A stretch of 64,000 bases of DNA from JBDWFY01 sp965275915 (lineage in GTDB: Bacteria > Pseudomonadota > Alphaproteobacteria > Rhizobiales > Stappiaceae): the NCBI GenBank assembly GCA_965275915.1, contig CBDHYI010000005.1, positions 516,477 to 580,476 of the forward strand, given 5' to 3'. Below are positions 53,820 through 61,750 of this stretch, one piece after another. The translations under genes and the position numbers were made by a program. The stretch's first letter is position 1. Every line of letters starts with the position of its first letter. A model generated the notes under the pieces. The model saw nothing but the letters and a program-made list of their open reading frames with translations, was not told the origin of the DNA and ran no database searches.

Positions 53820-55307
53820 ATGCACAATATGGATCAGGTCATTACGACCAACATCTTTATTGATGGAGAGAGCCGCGCAGCGTCCGACGGCGCCGTCTAC
53901 GACATTTTCAACCCCGCGCGACCGAGCGAGTTGGTGGGACATGCGGCAGCGGCGACGCCGTCAGACGTCGATCACGCCGTAAAGGCGGCTCATGCCGCCT
54001 TCCCGGCATGGTCCTCCCTCTCCTACGGCGAGCGCGCCGCGAAACTGCGCGGGATCGCCAAAGCGCTGACAGCCGACGAAGAAGACGTAAAATACCGCTC
54101 CCGGCTGTTTACACGGGAACACGGCAAGATTACGCGGGAAACAATGCTGGAAATGTCGCGCCTTGGCGACCGGTTCATGCAGGCGGCCGATTTCGGCGAG
54201 CGGCTTGAAAAAGACGAGCAGATTGGCGGGCCGCCATTCGATACGCTCATTCACCGGCAGCCGCGCGGTGTGGCTGCCCTGATCGTACCTTGGAACTGGC
54301 CGCTGTCGATCCTTGGCGCGAAACTGCCGCAGGCGCTGGTCGCAGGCAACACGGTCGTCGTCAAGCCTTCCTCAAACTCCGCCCTGGCGCCATGTCTGAC
54401 GCTGGAGATCATCGCAAAATTTCTGCCGCCGGGCGTGATCAATATCCTGACCGGCCACGCAAGCACGATCGGCGACCCGCTTGTCGGACACCCGCTGGTG
54501 CGAAAGGTCAATTTCACCGGCTCAATTGACGTGGGCAAGCATGTCATGAAAGTCGCCGCCGACAATGTCACGCCGGTGACGCTGGAACTGGGCGGAAACG
54601 ATCCGGCCCTGGTGCTTGAGGACGCCGAGCTCAATCCGGACGTCTTCATGCGGATGTATCTGGGCGCCTTTGCTTCCTCCGGTCAGATCTGCATGGCGCT
54701 GAAACGGCTTTATGTTCATGAAAGCCGTTATGACGAGGTTGTCGAGGGCATGACCAACGCCTGCGAAAGAGCCGTTGTCGGCGATGGCCTGCTGCCGGAT
54801 ACGCTGATGGGACCGGTCAACAATGCAAAACAGCTCAAGGTGGTTACCGACATGATCGCCGAGGCCCGGTCCAAAGGCGCGGATGTGAGAGAATGCGGCA
54901 CGGTGCCCGATGAGGACCTCTATCATGGCGGCGGCTATTTCCAGAAACCGACTTTGGTTTATGACGCCGATCCGTCGCTGTCTGTCGTCAAAGATGAACA
55001 GTTCGGCCCGGCCCTGCCGATCATGAAATTCAGGACGGACGATGAAGCCGTTGCCATGGCGAACGATAGCGAATTCGGCCTGTGCTCATCCGTTTGGACG
55101 CCGGACCGGGATCGCGCCGTCGCCTTGGCAAAACAACTGGAAGCCGGTTACACCTATCTCAATGGCCACGGACCGATGGCGCAGGACGGGCGCGGACCGT
55201 TTGGCGGGTTCAAACAGTCCGGAATCGGTCGTAATCTTGGCTTTGAAGGCGTTCTGGCGTTCACCGAGCCCCATTCGATTTCAGGACCCGCCGGGTTTCT
55301 GATTTAG
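53820..55307 (+). CDS. Aldehyde dehydrogenase, first gene of the TRAP unit
   Basis: 495 residues from the ATG at 53820, which follows an excellent GGGAGGAGG ribosome-binding site; a GTG 117 nt upstream is in frame but adds no family sequence. Active-site features are complete: PWNWPLSILGAKLPQALVAG, VNFTGSIDVGKHVMK, catalytic Glu in VTLELGGNDPALV, and catalytic Cys in SSGQICMALKRLYV. The 51-nt gap to DctP suggests one transcript. It probably oxidises an aldehyde derived from the compound imported by the TRAP transporter. Only distantly similar to the aldehyde dehydrogenase at 49.6-51.0 kb. Confidence 0.93.
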   Translation: MHNMDQVITTNIFIDGESRAASDGAVYDIFNPARPSELVGHAAAATPSDVDHAVKAAHAAFPAWSSLSYGERAAKLRGIAKALTADEEDVKYRSRLFTREHGKITRETMLEMSRLGDRFMQAADFGERLEKDEQIGGPPFDTLIHRQPRGVAALIVPWNWPLSILGAKLPQALVAGNTVVVKPSSNSALAPCLTLEIIAKFLPPGVINILTGHASTIGDPLVGHPLVRKVNFTGSIDVGKHVMKVAADNVTPVTLELGGNDPALVLEDAELNPDVFMRMYLGAFASSGQICMALKRLYVHESRYDEVVEGMTNACERAVVGDGLLPDTLMGPVNNAKQLKVVTDMIAEARSKGADVRECGTVPDEDLYHGGGYFQKPTLVYDADPSLSVVKDEQFGPALPIMKFRTDDEAVAMANDSEFGLCSSVWTPDRDRAVALAKQLEAGYTYLNGHGPMAQDGRGPFGGFKQSGIGRNLGFEGVLAFTEPHSISGPAGFLI

Positions 55308-55358
55308 AATTGGGAAATAGAATACCAGCCTGTTTCGTACGTTCTGGGAGGAAATCAG

Positions 55359-56348
55359 ATGAAACACCTGACAAAACTGGCTTTTGCAAGCCTCATTGCT
55401 GCCGGGACAATGGCCGGCGCAGCTCAGACCTCCGAGTTGTCACTGGCCTATTTCATGGGGCCCAAACATCCGATGAACAATGGCCTTATGACCCCCTTTG
55501 GCGAGAAGCTGGCGGAGCTCTCGGAGGGCCGCCTGACCGTGAAGCAGTTTCCCGGCGGCGCGCTGAACGGAGCCCCGCCCAAGCAATATGCGATCCTGCT
55601 GGACGGCGTTGCGGATATCGTTTTCACCCTGCCCGACTACACGGCAGACGTTTTTCCCAAAACAAACGTGGTCGCCCTTCCCGGCGTTTGCGGTTCGGCC
55701 GTTGAATGCACAGAGGCGCTCCAGCGGGCCCGCGCCGAACTTGAAAAAGAGTATCAAGCCAAGGTCATTGCCCTGTGGGCCAATGCGCCCCCTGTCTTGA
55801 TCACCAAAGACAAGCCGGTCACTAAACTGTCTGACCTTGAAGGCATGAAGGTCCGCGTGACCTCAAAAAGCGATGTGCCCTTTGTCGAAGCACTGGGCGC
55901 CTCCGCAATCACGCAGCCGGTCAATGTCATCAATCAGAATCTTGCCAACGGCGTAATCGATGCGATTATGATCGATCCGTCCGCGATCGGCTCCTTCAAG
56001 CTGTTTGAGCCGGCCAACTATGTAACGACCTGGTTTCCCGGCTCAGGGTCTTCGTTTGCTTTGCTGATGAACAAGGAGCTTTATGACGGCCTTTCCGATG
56101 AAGACAGGGCAGCGGTCGATGCCGCGTCCTCGGCCGAACTCGCACTTGGCGCGGGAAAAGCTTATGACGCCGTCGCCGGCAAGGGCCTTGCTGTGGCAGA
56201 AAAGAACAACGTCACGCTGGTTGAATGGGATCCGGGAGAGCGTGAAAAAATTCAGGCCGCCATCGACACCGCCATGGCTGAAATCGGTCAGACTATGGCC
56301 GGCGACAAAAAAGTGGATGACGTGATCAAGATGATGAAAGGCGAATAA
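55359..56348 (+). CDS. dctP: TRAP transporter substrate-binding protein, DctP family
   Basis: Periplasmic receptor, 329 residues. Signal peptide MKHLTKLAFASLIAAGTMAG, cleaved about AAQTSELS. DctP-fold motifs: YFMGPKHPMNNGLMTPFGEK, FPGGALNGAPPKQYAILLDG, LEGMKVRVTSKSDVPFVEAL with the conserved Arg that binds a carboxylate, and PVNVINQNLANGVIDAIMID. The conserved Arg implies an organic-acid ligand. Followed at 3 nt by dctQ. The symbol is used for family only. Confidence 0.92.
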   Translation: MKHLTKLAFASLIAAGTMAGAAQTSELSLAYFMGPKHPMNNGLMTPFGEKLAELSEGRLTVKQFPGGALNGAPPKQYAILLDGVADIVFTLPDYTADVFPKTNVVALPGVCGSAVECTEALQRARAELEKEYQAKVIALWANAPPVLITKDKPVTKLSDLEGMKVRVTSKSDVPFVEALGASAITQPVNVINQNLANGVIDAIMIDPSAIGSFKLFEPANYVTTWFPGSGSSFALLMNKELYDGLSDEDRAAVDAASSAELALGAGKAYDAVAGKGLAVAEKNNVTLVEWDPGEREKIQAAIDTAMAEIGQTMAGDKKVDDVIKMMKGE

Positions 56349-56350
56349 GT

Positions 56351-56896
56351 GTGACACCATCCAAGCCGTCGGCTAGTTCATCGCCTTTGGATGCATTGAT
56401 TGACAAAGTCACCGGCGCAATTGCCGGTGCCTTTGCCTTTGTGGGCGGGATCGGCGTCGTTGCCTTGATGCTGATCACGGTCGTCGGCGTGTTCTGGCGC
56501 TATGCGTTAAACGATCCGATTTTCGGGATCGGCGATGTTTCGGTGTTGACCCTGACAGTGGTTGCCGCCTGCTCCGTCGCCTACGGCGCGACCAGACATG
56601 CCCATGTGAGCGTGAATGTCATTAAGATGTTCGCCGGTCGCAAGGTGACGCGCATCACCGATGCCATCATGCGCCTGGCGGCAGTTTTCATCACGGCATT
56701 GGCGGCTTATGCGCTTTTCGCCAAGGCCTGCGGTTTCGAAAAAGCCTGCATTACCGAGAACCTCTCGATCGAGCACCGAAGCTTCTACTACGTCCTGGCC
56801 GGATCGATGGCATTCTATACCCTGATTTTCGCAGCTCATCTGCTGATCGGCCTTGAGCATTTTTCTGGAGACGACCCCAACGAGCCGGAAGACTGA
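56351..56896 (+). CDS. dctQ: TRAP transporter small permease, DctQ family
   Basis: 181 residues with four membrane segments (about 25-50 AFAFVGGIGVVALMLITVVG; 60-85; 100-122; 145-168). Family motif FWRYALNDPIFGIGDVSVLT and the polar loop YGATRHAHVSVNVI. A GTG at 56351 is the likely start, 3 nt after the dctP stop; no ATG lies close by in frame. Forms the membrane core with DctM. Confidence 0.88.
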   Translation: MTPSKPSASSSPLDALIDKVTGAIAGAFAFVGGIGVVALMLITVVGVFWRYALNDPIFGIGDVSVLTLTVVAACSVAYGATRHAHVSVNVIKMFAGRKVTRITDAIMRLAAVFITALAAYALFAKACGFEKACITENLSIEHRSFYYVLAGSMAFYTLIFAAHLLIGLEHFSGDDPNEPED

Positions 56897-56905
56897 CACG
56901 ACGAT

Positions 56906-58210
56906 ATGGACGGCTCCCTCATCGCCCTGTTCGGCTTTATTGCCCTTTTCGTTCTTCTGTTCATCCGCATGCCGGTCGGCCTCGCCATGATGCTGGTCGG
57001 CACGGTCGGGATCTATTTCATCCGGGAGCGGGCGGCCATACCGAAACTTGCCGGGGAAATCTTCAACGAAGCATCAAGCTATCCGCTGACCATCATTCCG
57101 CTGTTTGTGCTGATGGGCAATCTGGCCGGCGTTTCGGGCATGAGCCGCGATCTCTACGACGCCGCCCATTCCTGGCTTGGACATCTCCGGGGCGGCCTCG
57201 CGTCGGCAACAGTGGTCGGCTGCGCGGGTTTTTCCGCACTTTCGGGATCTTCGCTTGCAGCAGCGATCACGATGGGCCGCGTCTCACTGCCGGAAATGCA
57301 GCGCCACAATTACGATAATGGCCTTGCGACCGGCGCCATTGCCGCCGGCGGGACACTGGGAATCCTCATTCCACCGTCCGCCGGGTTTGTCATTTATGCC
57401 ATCCTGACCGAGGAAAGCATCGGCAGACTGTTTCTCGCCGGGGTCCTTCCGGGCCTTTTGCTGACCCTGCTCTTTATTGTTGCTATCTGGATCGTCGTCT
57501 TGCGTGATCCCAACAAAGCTCCGCAATCCACCGACGTCGCTCCGATACGGAACCGCCTCAAGGCACTGGCACGGGCAGGCTGGATTATCGCCATTATCAT
57601 GCTGACAATCGGCGGAATTTATACCGGCATCTTCTCCGCGGTCGAAGCGGCCGGGATAGGCGCCGCTCTGGCCTTTGTTGTCACAATAATCCGGCGAGCC
57701 GTGACCTGGGACAACATGAAAAGTGTCTTTACCGGCACGCTTCGGGCGTCGGGGACTCTGTTCCTCATCCTGTTCGGCGCCTTCGTTTTCAAAACCTTTA
57801 TCGGCTTCTCCGGGATCACGTTCACACTGGCACAATGGGTCGAATCCCAGGGTTTCACCGGCTTTCAGATCGTACTGGCCTTTCTCCTGATGTTCATCCT
57901 TCTTGGCACCTTCATGGAAGGCTTCGCCATCCTGGTGCTGACCGTGCCGCTCATTCAGCCGATCATCGAGCCACTGGGCATCGATATGATCTGGTTCGGC
58001 GTGATGATGGTCATCTGCCTTGAAATGGGCCTGATTTCACCACCGGTCGGCGTCAATGTCTTTGTTGTCAAAGGCATCGCCGAGGGTGTCCCCCTCAACA
58101 CGATTTTCGGCGGCATCTGGCCGTTCTGGTTCGCGATGCTCGCGTCAATCGGCCTGTTGCTGCTGTTCCCGGAGATTGCTCTGATTTTACCCGATACGAT
58201 GTTCGGATAG
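56906..58210 (+). CDS. dctM: TRAP transporter large permease, DctM family
   Basis: 434 residues, about twelve hydrophobic segments. Motifs: FIRMPVGLAMMLVGTVGIYF, LRGGLASATVVGCAGFSALS, the substrate/Na loop AAGGTLGILIPPSAGFVIYA, LGTFMEGFAILVLTVPLIQP and GLISPPVGVNVFVVKGIAEG. Ten nt after dctQ. Last host gene before the tRNA-Lys fragment that marks the prophage boundary 69 bp further on. Confidence 0.94.
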   Translation: MDGSLIALFGFIALFVLLFIRMPVGLAMMLVGTVGIYFIRERAAIPKLAGEIFNEASSYPLTIIPLFVLMGNLAGVSGMSRDLYDAAHSWLGHLRGGLASATVVGCAGFSALSGSSLAAAITMGRVSLPEMQRHNYDNGLATGAIAAGGTLGILIPPSAGFVIYAILTEESIGRLFLAGVLPGLLLTLLFIVAIWIVVLRDPNKAPQSTDVAPIRNRLKALARAGWIIAIIMLTIGGIYTGIFSAVEAAGIGAALAFVVTIIRRAVTWDNMKSVFTGTLRASGTLFLILFGAFVFKTFIGFSGITFTLAQWVESQGFTGFQIVLAFLLMFILLGTFMEGFAILVLTVPLIQPIIEPLGIDMIWFGVMMVICLEMGLISPPVGVNVFVVKGIAEGVPLNTIFGGIWPFWFAMLASIGLLLLFPEIALILPDTMFG

Positions 58211-58278
58211 CAGCGACACCTTCGCGTGGCAATCGATCTCTCGGTCATTCAAAACGGTCGGATGTCTGGAGATTTGAA

Positions 58279-58323
58279 TGGTGAGCCCGCACGGGTTCGA
58301 ACCGTGGACCTACTGATTAAAAG
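58279..58323 (-). other. Attachment site: 3' fragment of tRNA-Lys(TTT)
   Basis: Read on the minus strand, 45 nt run from the anticodon loop CTTTTAA through TCAGT, variable loop, T-arm CACGG-TTCGAAC-CCGTG, acceptor strand CGGGCTC, discriminator A and CCA. The 5' half (acceptor, D-arm, 5' anticodon strand) is absent: the bases before the loop (ccggga) cannot pair with TCAGT. This is what an integrase leaves at one end of an element inserted into a tRNA 3' end. The element lies to the right. Confidence 0.85.
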
Positions 58324-58392
58324 TCCCGGACTTTAGTAATAGAAACAAATATCTGTCTGTAAACGTGCACCTTATGTTCTAGAGGTAACACA

Positions 58393-58806
58393 ATGCAGAA
58401 TCAGGAAAATGTAAACGGTGACACCGACAATTACACCAAGCAGGATTACCGAAACGCTCTGGACGCCTTGGAATTGGCAATCACCGAACTTGGCATAGCT
58501 GACCTTGTCCAAGGGTGGGCCGAACCGAGATACACACCAACAGTTCGCGTTAAGCTTTCGACAACCGCAGGCACGGTTTACCGGCTTTACGACGCTTATG
58601 CGCGCGCCAACGATATCATGAACAATCCTGGAGAGGCTTCAACGATAGACCCACTGGATGAGTATGCGGCGATAGAGGCAGAGGCGTACCAGCAATTCCG
58701 CGCAACTTGGGGCCGGGCCACCTCACAAGAGATAAAACCTTCAGATCATCTCGAATACTGGATTTGGAAGGTGTCAAAAGAAAAATACAGCGGAGGTGCA
58801 GCATGA
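58393..58806 (+). CDS. Phage-region hypothetical protein, paralogue of the next gene
   Basis: 137 residues, good GAGGT ribosome-binding site 8 nt before the ATG. The acidic N-terminal half (QDYRNALDALELAITELGIA) is helical. The C-terminal half (about 90-137: LDEYAAIEAEAYQQFRATWG, DHLEYWIWKVSKEKY) is clearly related to the protein encoded next. No known family. First gene of the plus-strand chain; stop overlaps the next start as ATGA. Confidence 0.7.
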   Translation: MQNQENVNGDTDNYTKQDYRNALDALELAITELGIADLVQGWAEPRYTPTVRVKLSTTAGTVYRLYDAYARANDIMNNPGEASTIDPLDEYAAIEAEAYQQFRATWGRATSQEIKPSDHLEYWIWKVSKEKYSGGAA

Positions 58807-59105
58807 GTGACACACATGAAGATCTGCTCGACGAATACTCAGAGATCGAAGACGCTGCAATCAAGGAAATGCGCAAACGTTATGGTCGTGCTTCTAATCA
58901 ACCCATCTCCCCGACAGATTATCTTGAATACTGGATTTTCCAGGAAACCCAAAAGCGTTATGCAGCTCGCCTCGAACAAGCAGTAGAGGCCGAGAGGGAG
59001 GCGATAGCAAAATTTCTTGACCACTTTCTCATGACCAAAACCAGTTTGGATGTTGAAAAAGTTGTTGCAATTGTTGAGGCCATCCGGGCCAGAGGTGCAG
59101 CATGA
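58803..59105 (+). CDS. Phage-region hypothetical protein with LEYWI motif
   Basis: Start at 58803 (MSDTHEDLLDEYSEIEDAAI), in ATGA overlap with the previous gene and preceded by GGAGG. 100 residues. Residues 8-55 repeat the pattern of the previous gene's C-terminus (GRASNQPISPTDYLEYWIF against GRATSQEIKPSDHLEYWIW); the rest is a charged helix. No known function. Confidence 0.7.
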   Translation: MSDTHEDLLDEYSEIEDAAIKEMRKRYGRASNQPISPTDYLEYWIFQETQKRYAARLEQAVEAEREAIAKFLDHFLMTKTSLDVEKVVAIVEAIRARGAA

Positions 59106-59269
59106 CCCGCTTTAAGATCCCACCACTGCTCTTTTTGGCTTTTTGGTTTGGAGGGGTTGCCTGTCTGATAGCCGCTCTTTTGACCGACAGCTTTGTTTTT
59201 ATGTCGATCGCTCTCATGTGCGCAGGGTGTTTACTGTTGTCCAAGCCACGGGAGGACTCCTCCCAATGA
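59102..59269 (+). CDS. Small membrane protein, phage region
   Basis: 55 residues, ATGA overlap at both ends. Two hydrophobic segments (LLFLAFWFGGVACLIAALL and FVFMSIALMCAGCLLL) around a short TDS turn form a helical hairpin with both ends inside, ending KPREDSSQ. The overlaps on each side support its reality. Function unknown. Confidence 0.65.
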   Translation: MTRFKIPPLLFLAFWFGGVACLIAALLTDSFVFMSIALMCAGCLLLSKPREDSSQ

Positions 59270-59619
59270 CTGACAAACTTGGGCCAGTCTCAACCCTACC
59301 TGGGTCGGTGCATGAATTGCCTGTCGGCGCGACGTGCGACGAACACCCAGATCGCAAGGCTGTGGTGTGCATTCAGGGCGAAACCGATTCCTTCGGCGCG
59401 GATTTCGCATACATGTGCGAAGAGTGTCGACAGGCGGACATAGCCTACAAGCGCTCTGAAGAAGCCAGCTCTGGCACATGCGATTGGTGCAAAATGGAAG
59501 TCACGACTCTCGCCTATACCCGTGATTACGAGGAAGGGACAAACGGACCGGTCTATAAGGTCTGTAAGCCCTGTCGTGATCGTAGAGACCAACGCGAAGA
59601 TCCGGATTATTTCTCATGA
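59266..59619 (+). CDS. Phage-region protein with zinc-ribbon-like cysteines
   Basis: The start at 59266 (MTDKLGPVSTLPGSVHEL) overlaps the previous stop and follows GGAGG. 117 residues. Cys/His pairs: CDEH about residue 25, CEEC about 60, CDWC about 80 and CKPC about 105; the last three probably bind zinc. No enzyme motif is seen. Likely an early phage protein of unknown role. Confidence 0.7.
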   Translation: MTDKLGPVSTLPGSVHELPVGATCDEHPDRKAVVCIQGETDSFGADFAYMCEECRQADIAYKRSEEASSGTCDWCKMEVTTLAYTRDYEEGTNGPVYKVCKPCRDRRDQREDPDYFS

Positions 59620-59768
59620 CCCTCATTCAACGCCTCAAAGCCAAGCTGGAATATGGAGAAGGCCGAGCAGAAGAGCGCGACCGGATACGGGTTGATCGCT
59701 ATGTCGATTTTGGCGTTGGCGTCCTGAAGAATTTCCGAGCTACACTCTCTCAAGGAGAAAGCCAATGA
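59616..59768 (+). CDS. Small charged protein, phage region
   Basis: 50 residues (MTLIQRLKAKLEYGEGRAEE onward), helical and highly charged. ATGA overlap with both neighbours is the main support. No function suggested. Confidence 0.6.
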   Translation: MTLIQRLKAKLEYGEGRAEERDRIRVDRYVDFGVGVLKNFRATLSQGESQ

Positions 59769-59959
59769 CGGACATCAACCTAGATGAAGCACCGGACACT
59801 ACACGACGTGAGCTTCTCGATCAAGCTTACAGAGAACTGGGCGCCGTTGTCCGGTATGGGCTTCACGACATCAAAGACAAGATTGACCGTGATCATCTGA
59901 AGAAGGCCCATCAACTTATGACGATTGCCCTCTCTCATACAGAAGAGACAGAAACATGA
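59765..59959 (+). CDS. Small acidic protein, phage region
   Basis: 64 residues (MTDINLDEAPDTTRRELLDQ onward), helical, preceded by AAGGAGAAAG. Overlaps its neighbours by 4 nt on each side. No recognised family. Confidence 0.65.
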   Translation: MTDINLDEAPDTTRRELLDQAYRELGAVVRYGLHDIKDKIDRDHLKKAHQLMTIALSHTEETET

Positions 59960-60339
59960 TGATCATAGCTGATCCAAACACCTTGTTAGGAGAGGTTTGC
60001 CGTGAAGTGGCGCGGCTTAAACCTGGCGAGTCAATAGCATTCGGTTACAAACTCCTGCGTGACATCCCCAGCTTTCACCACAACGGAGCATGTTTTTCGC
60101 CCGCTGATCGAGTCTTAGAAAATATTGTCGGCTCCAGTTACACGCATTCGTACGCCGTGGATGAAGATGGAAGATCTGTCACTTTCCACCGGCACAAAGA
60201 GCCGGGGCATTATTACCAATCTCCTGATCGCAGAACAGAAGGAAGGGCATCATGGGCTCCGGTTGATCCTTCAGTGTCGTTGTATTTCGGTCCTGATGAG
60301 CTGATTGTTCCACATGATGAGACTGCAGAGGAGAGCTGA
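59956..60339 (+). CDS. Phage-region hypothetical protein
   Basis: 127 residues beginning MMIIADPNTLLGEVCREVAR, with an aromatic and His-rich middle (DIPSFHHNGACFSPADRVLE, GSSYTHSYAVDEDGRSVTFH) and an acidic end. Mixed alpha/beta character, no membrane segment. ATGA overlap with the preceding gene. Not recognised. Confidence 0.68.
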   Translation: MMIIADPNTLLGEVCREVARLKPGESIAFGYKLLRDIPSFHHNGACFSPADRVLENIVGSSYTHSYAVDEDGRSVTFHRHKEPGHYYQSPDRRTEGRASWAPVDPSVSLYFGPDELIVPHDETAEES

Positions 60340-60342
60340 ACC

Positions 60343-60615
60343 ATGGGTATAGATCAGAAACACCCATTATTCGCCGGCAAAACGGACAAGCGTTTCACAG
60401 AGTTTCTGCGGAAAGAAGCTAGTCTTGCAGACCGTTTGGCTGCACACCGTCTTGAACGCAGACTTATGCCCGAAAGCTTGCGTTCTCAAGCGCGCGCATG
60501 GGGACTGGAAACGTTTATGGAAACGGTTTGGTCGAATGGATTTCAGGCCGGACTGAGGGAGGCTGTTTCTGAAGAGGCCGAACGGAAAGCTTTGAAGGAG
60601 GCTGAAGACCAATGA
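60343..60615 (+). CDS. Phage-region hypothetical protein
   Basis: 90 residues, basic N-terminal half (FAGKTDKRFTEFLRKEASLA) and a helical Ala/Glu-rich end (LREAVSEEAERKALKEAEDQ). Overlaps the next gene by 4 nt. No known family. Confidence 0.65.
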   Translation: MGIDQKHPLFAGKTDKRFTEFLRKEASLADRLAAHRLERRLMPESLRSQARAWGLETFMETVWSNGFQAGLREAVSEEAERKALKEAEDQ

Positions 60616-60926
60616 CAGACAGGCCCCAAAACGAGAAAGTTGATTTTGACAAATTAAAACGGGAGCGCGACGAAGCGCTGAGCAAGATGCTTAAGACACT
60701 GGCTGAAGATTTTGCCAAGCGAATTGGCTGCGATCCTGAAGAAGTGCACACCCATGTAAGCAACCACGGATCGACGGAAGAATGTTACTGCGCCTGTGCA
60801 AGTGGCGGTCCATGCCAGCACGAATGGGGTGGTTGGCGTGAATTTGAAGACGGAAACGGCGGCGAGCAATTTTGCCAGCGCTGCGGGATGGGAATTATGT
60901 CTCATGATATGTGGTTAGGAGAATGA
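60612..60926 (+). CDS. Phage-region protein with C-terminal zinc-finger-like motif
   Basis: 104 residues. Charged helical N-terminus, then CYCACASGGPCQHEW and FCQRCGMGIMSHDMW, giving a C/H cluster that could bind one zinc ion; GEQFCQRCGM is typical of short phage zinc ribbons. Last gene of the plus-strand chain. Confidence 0.68.
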   Translation: MTDRPQNEKVDFDKLKRERDEALSKMLKTLAEDFAKRIGCDPEEVHTHVSNHGSTEECYCACASGGPCQHEWGGWREFEDGNGGEQFCQRCGMGIMSHDMWLGE

Positions 60927-60936
60927 CAGTATTGTC

Positions 60937-60979
60937 GTTGCGGTTGGCTTGCGATTTCTGAACAATTTCGCACCGCAAC
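60937..60979. terminator. Candidate bidirectional terminator between convergent genes
   Basis: GTTGCGGT (60937-60944) pairs with ACCGCAAC (60972-60979), with further partial pairing inside (TTGCGA / TCGCA). It lies exactly between the ends of convergent gene sets. T-runs are weak on both sides. Confidence 0.45.
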
Positions 60980-61242
60980 TATTTCTCATCAAGCTTTTTA
61001 TTAAGCCGCCGAAGATCATCGCGCATGAAGGTTATGCCGGTTTCGACCCTTGAAAGCCTATCGGCAATTTCGTCCTGATCAACGATTTCAAGTTCAAGAT
61101 AATCAACACGTGTATCAATTCTCGATGCCCACCAGGAACCCGCGCCAACGATAGCGATTGTCTGAATTATCATAGCGATAATGAACTCAACGGGGATGTG
61201 CTTATTGATCATCCACCCTTGTTTTTCCTGTTTTGCCGCCAT
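60979..61242 (-). CDS. Phage membrane protein with C-terminal coiled coil
   Basis: The start at 61242 (MAAKQEKQGWMINKHIPVEF) gives 87 residues; a further ATG 15 nt upstream is possible. One membrane segment (about 19-38, EFIIAMIIQTIAIVGAGSWW) is followed by a helical coiled-coil tail (SRVETGITFMRDDLRRLNKK). It is the last gene of the minus-strand set after the lysis cassette. Could be an accessory holin or antiholin; unproven. Confidence 0.65.
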   Translation of the reverse strand: MAAKQEKQGWMINKHIPVEFIIAMIIQTIAIVGAGSWWASRIDTRVDYLELEIVDQDEIADRLSRVETGITFMRDDLRRLNKKLDEK

Positions 61243-61401
61243 GTCTAATTTCCACAATCCTGCGTATAAATGAACTCCTTCACTTGCCTTCTGTGAATTA
61301 CCTCACAATTGCGCTGATTTAGGTGTGACATTGTTTTCGTGCCCTTCGGATCAGGAGGATTGGTTCGGAGGGTAGGATTGGCGGCATGTGGAAGTGTGCC
61401 G

Positions 61402-61623
61402 TCAATCCGCTGTTTTCGGGCAGTCGTTGTTACACAGGCATTCCCATCGAAGGACTATCCTGAACTGCTGCTCTGTTGTTACTTTTTCAGGCGGGGAATA
61501 CCAGCGGCAGAAGCTCTTATCCGCCGTTTCTGGCACCGGGGGTAAATCCCCATTTCTTTTGCATCCGCTCAAGCCACTCAGTATCGCCATGGCCAGCAAG
61601 AGCAGCGTCAATCGCCTGAACAT
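61402..61623 (-). CDS. Small lipoprotein, candidate o-spanin (Rz1-like)
   Basis: 73 residues. Lipoprotein signal MFRRLTLLLLAMAILSGLSGC with lipobox LSGC (Cys21 lipidated), then a short periplasmic region with PPVPETADK and five more cysteines. Its first 107 nt lie within the preceding gene in another frame, as with Rz/Rz1 pairs. Called from signal sequence and arrangement; spanins share little sequence. Confidence 0.7.
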   Translation of the reverse strand: MFRRLTLLLLAMAILSGLSGCKRNGDLPPVPETADKSFCRWYSPPEKVTTEQQFRIVLRWECLCNNDCPKTAD

Positions 61624-61750
61624 CGTTGAAGTCCTTAAGAAATGCCTCGGTCATCTCTGCGCGCACGCGGTCCCGCTCACTGGTCTTGCCGAGTCTGAAT
61701 CTCAGCCATAGACCAATGAGGCTCAGGATCGCGGTTGTTATCTTGATCAT
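61517..61750 (-). CDS. Candidate i-spanin (Rz-like)
   Basis: 77 residues: an N-terminal hydrophobic segment (MIKITTAILSLIGLWLRFRL) and a helical soluble part (SERDRVRAEMTEAFLKDFND) ending near WGFTPGARNGG. ATGA overlap with the holin-like gene upstream and a long out-of-frame overlap with the lipoprotein gene. Short for an i-spanin, so the call rests mainly on context. Confidence 0.55.
   Translation of the reverse strand: MIKITTAILSLIGLWLRFRLGKTSERDRVRAEMTEAFLKDFNDVQAIDAALAGHGDTEWLERMQKKWGFTPGARNGG

Noticed and set aside
58270..58345. Complete tRNA-Lys gene
   Set aside because: Only the sequence from the anticodon loop to CCA fits. No acceptor 5' strand or D-arm precedes it, and the 5' anticodon strand does not pair.
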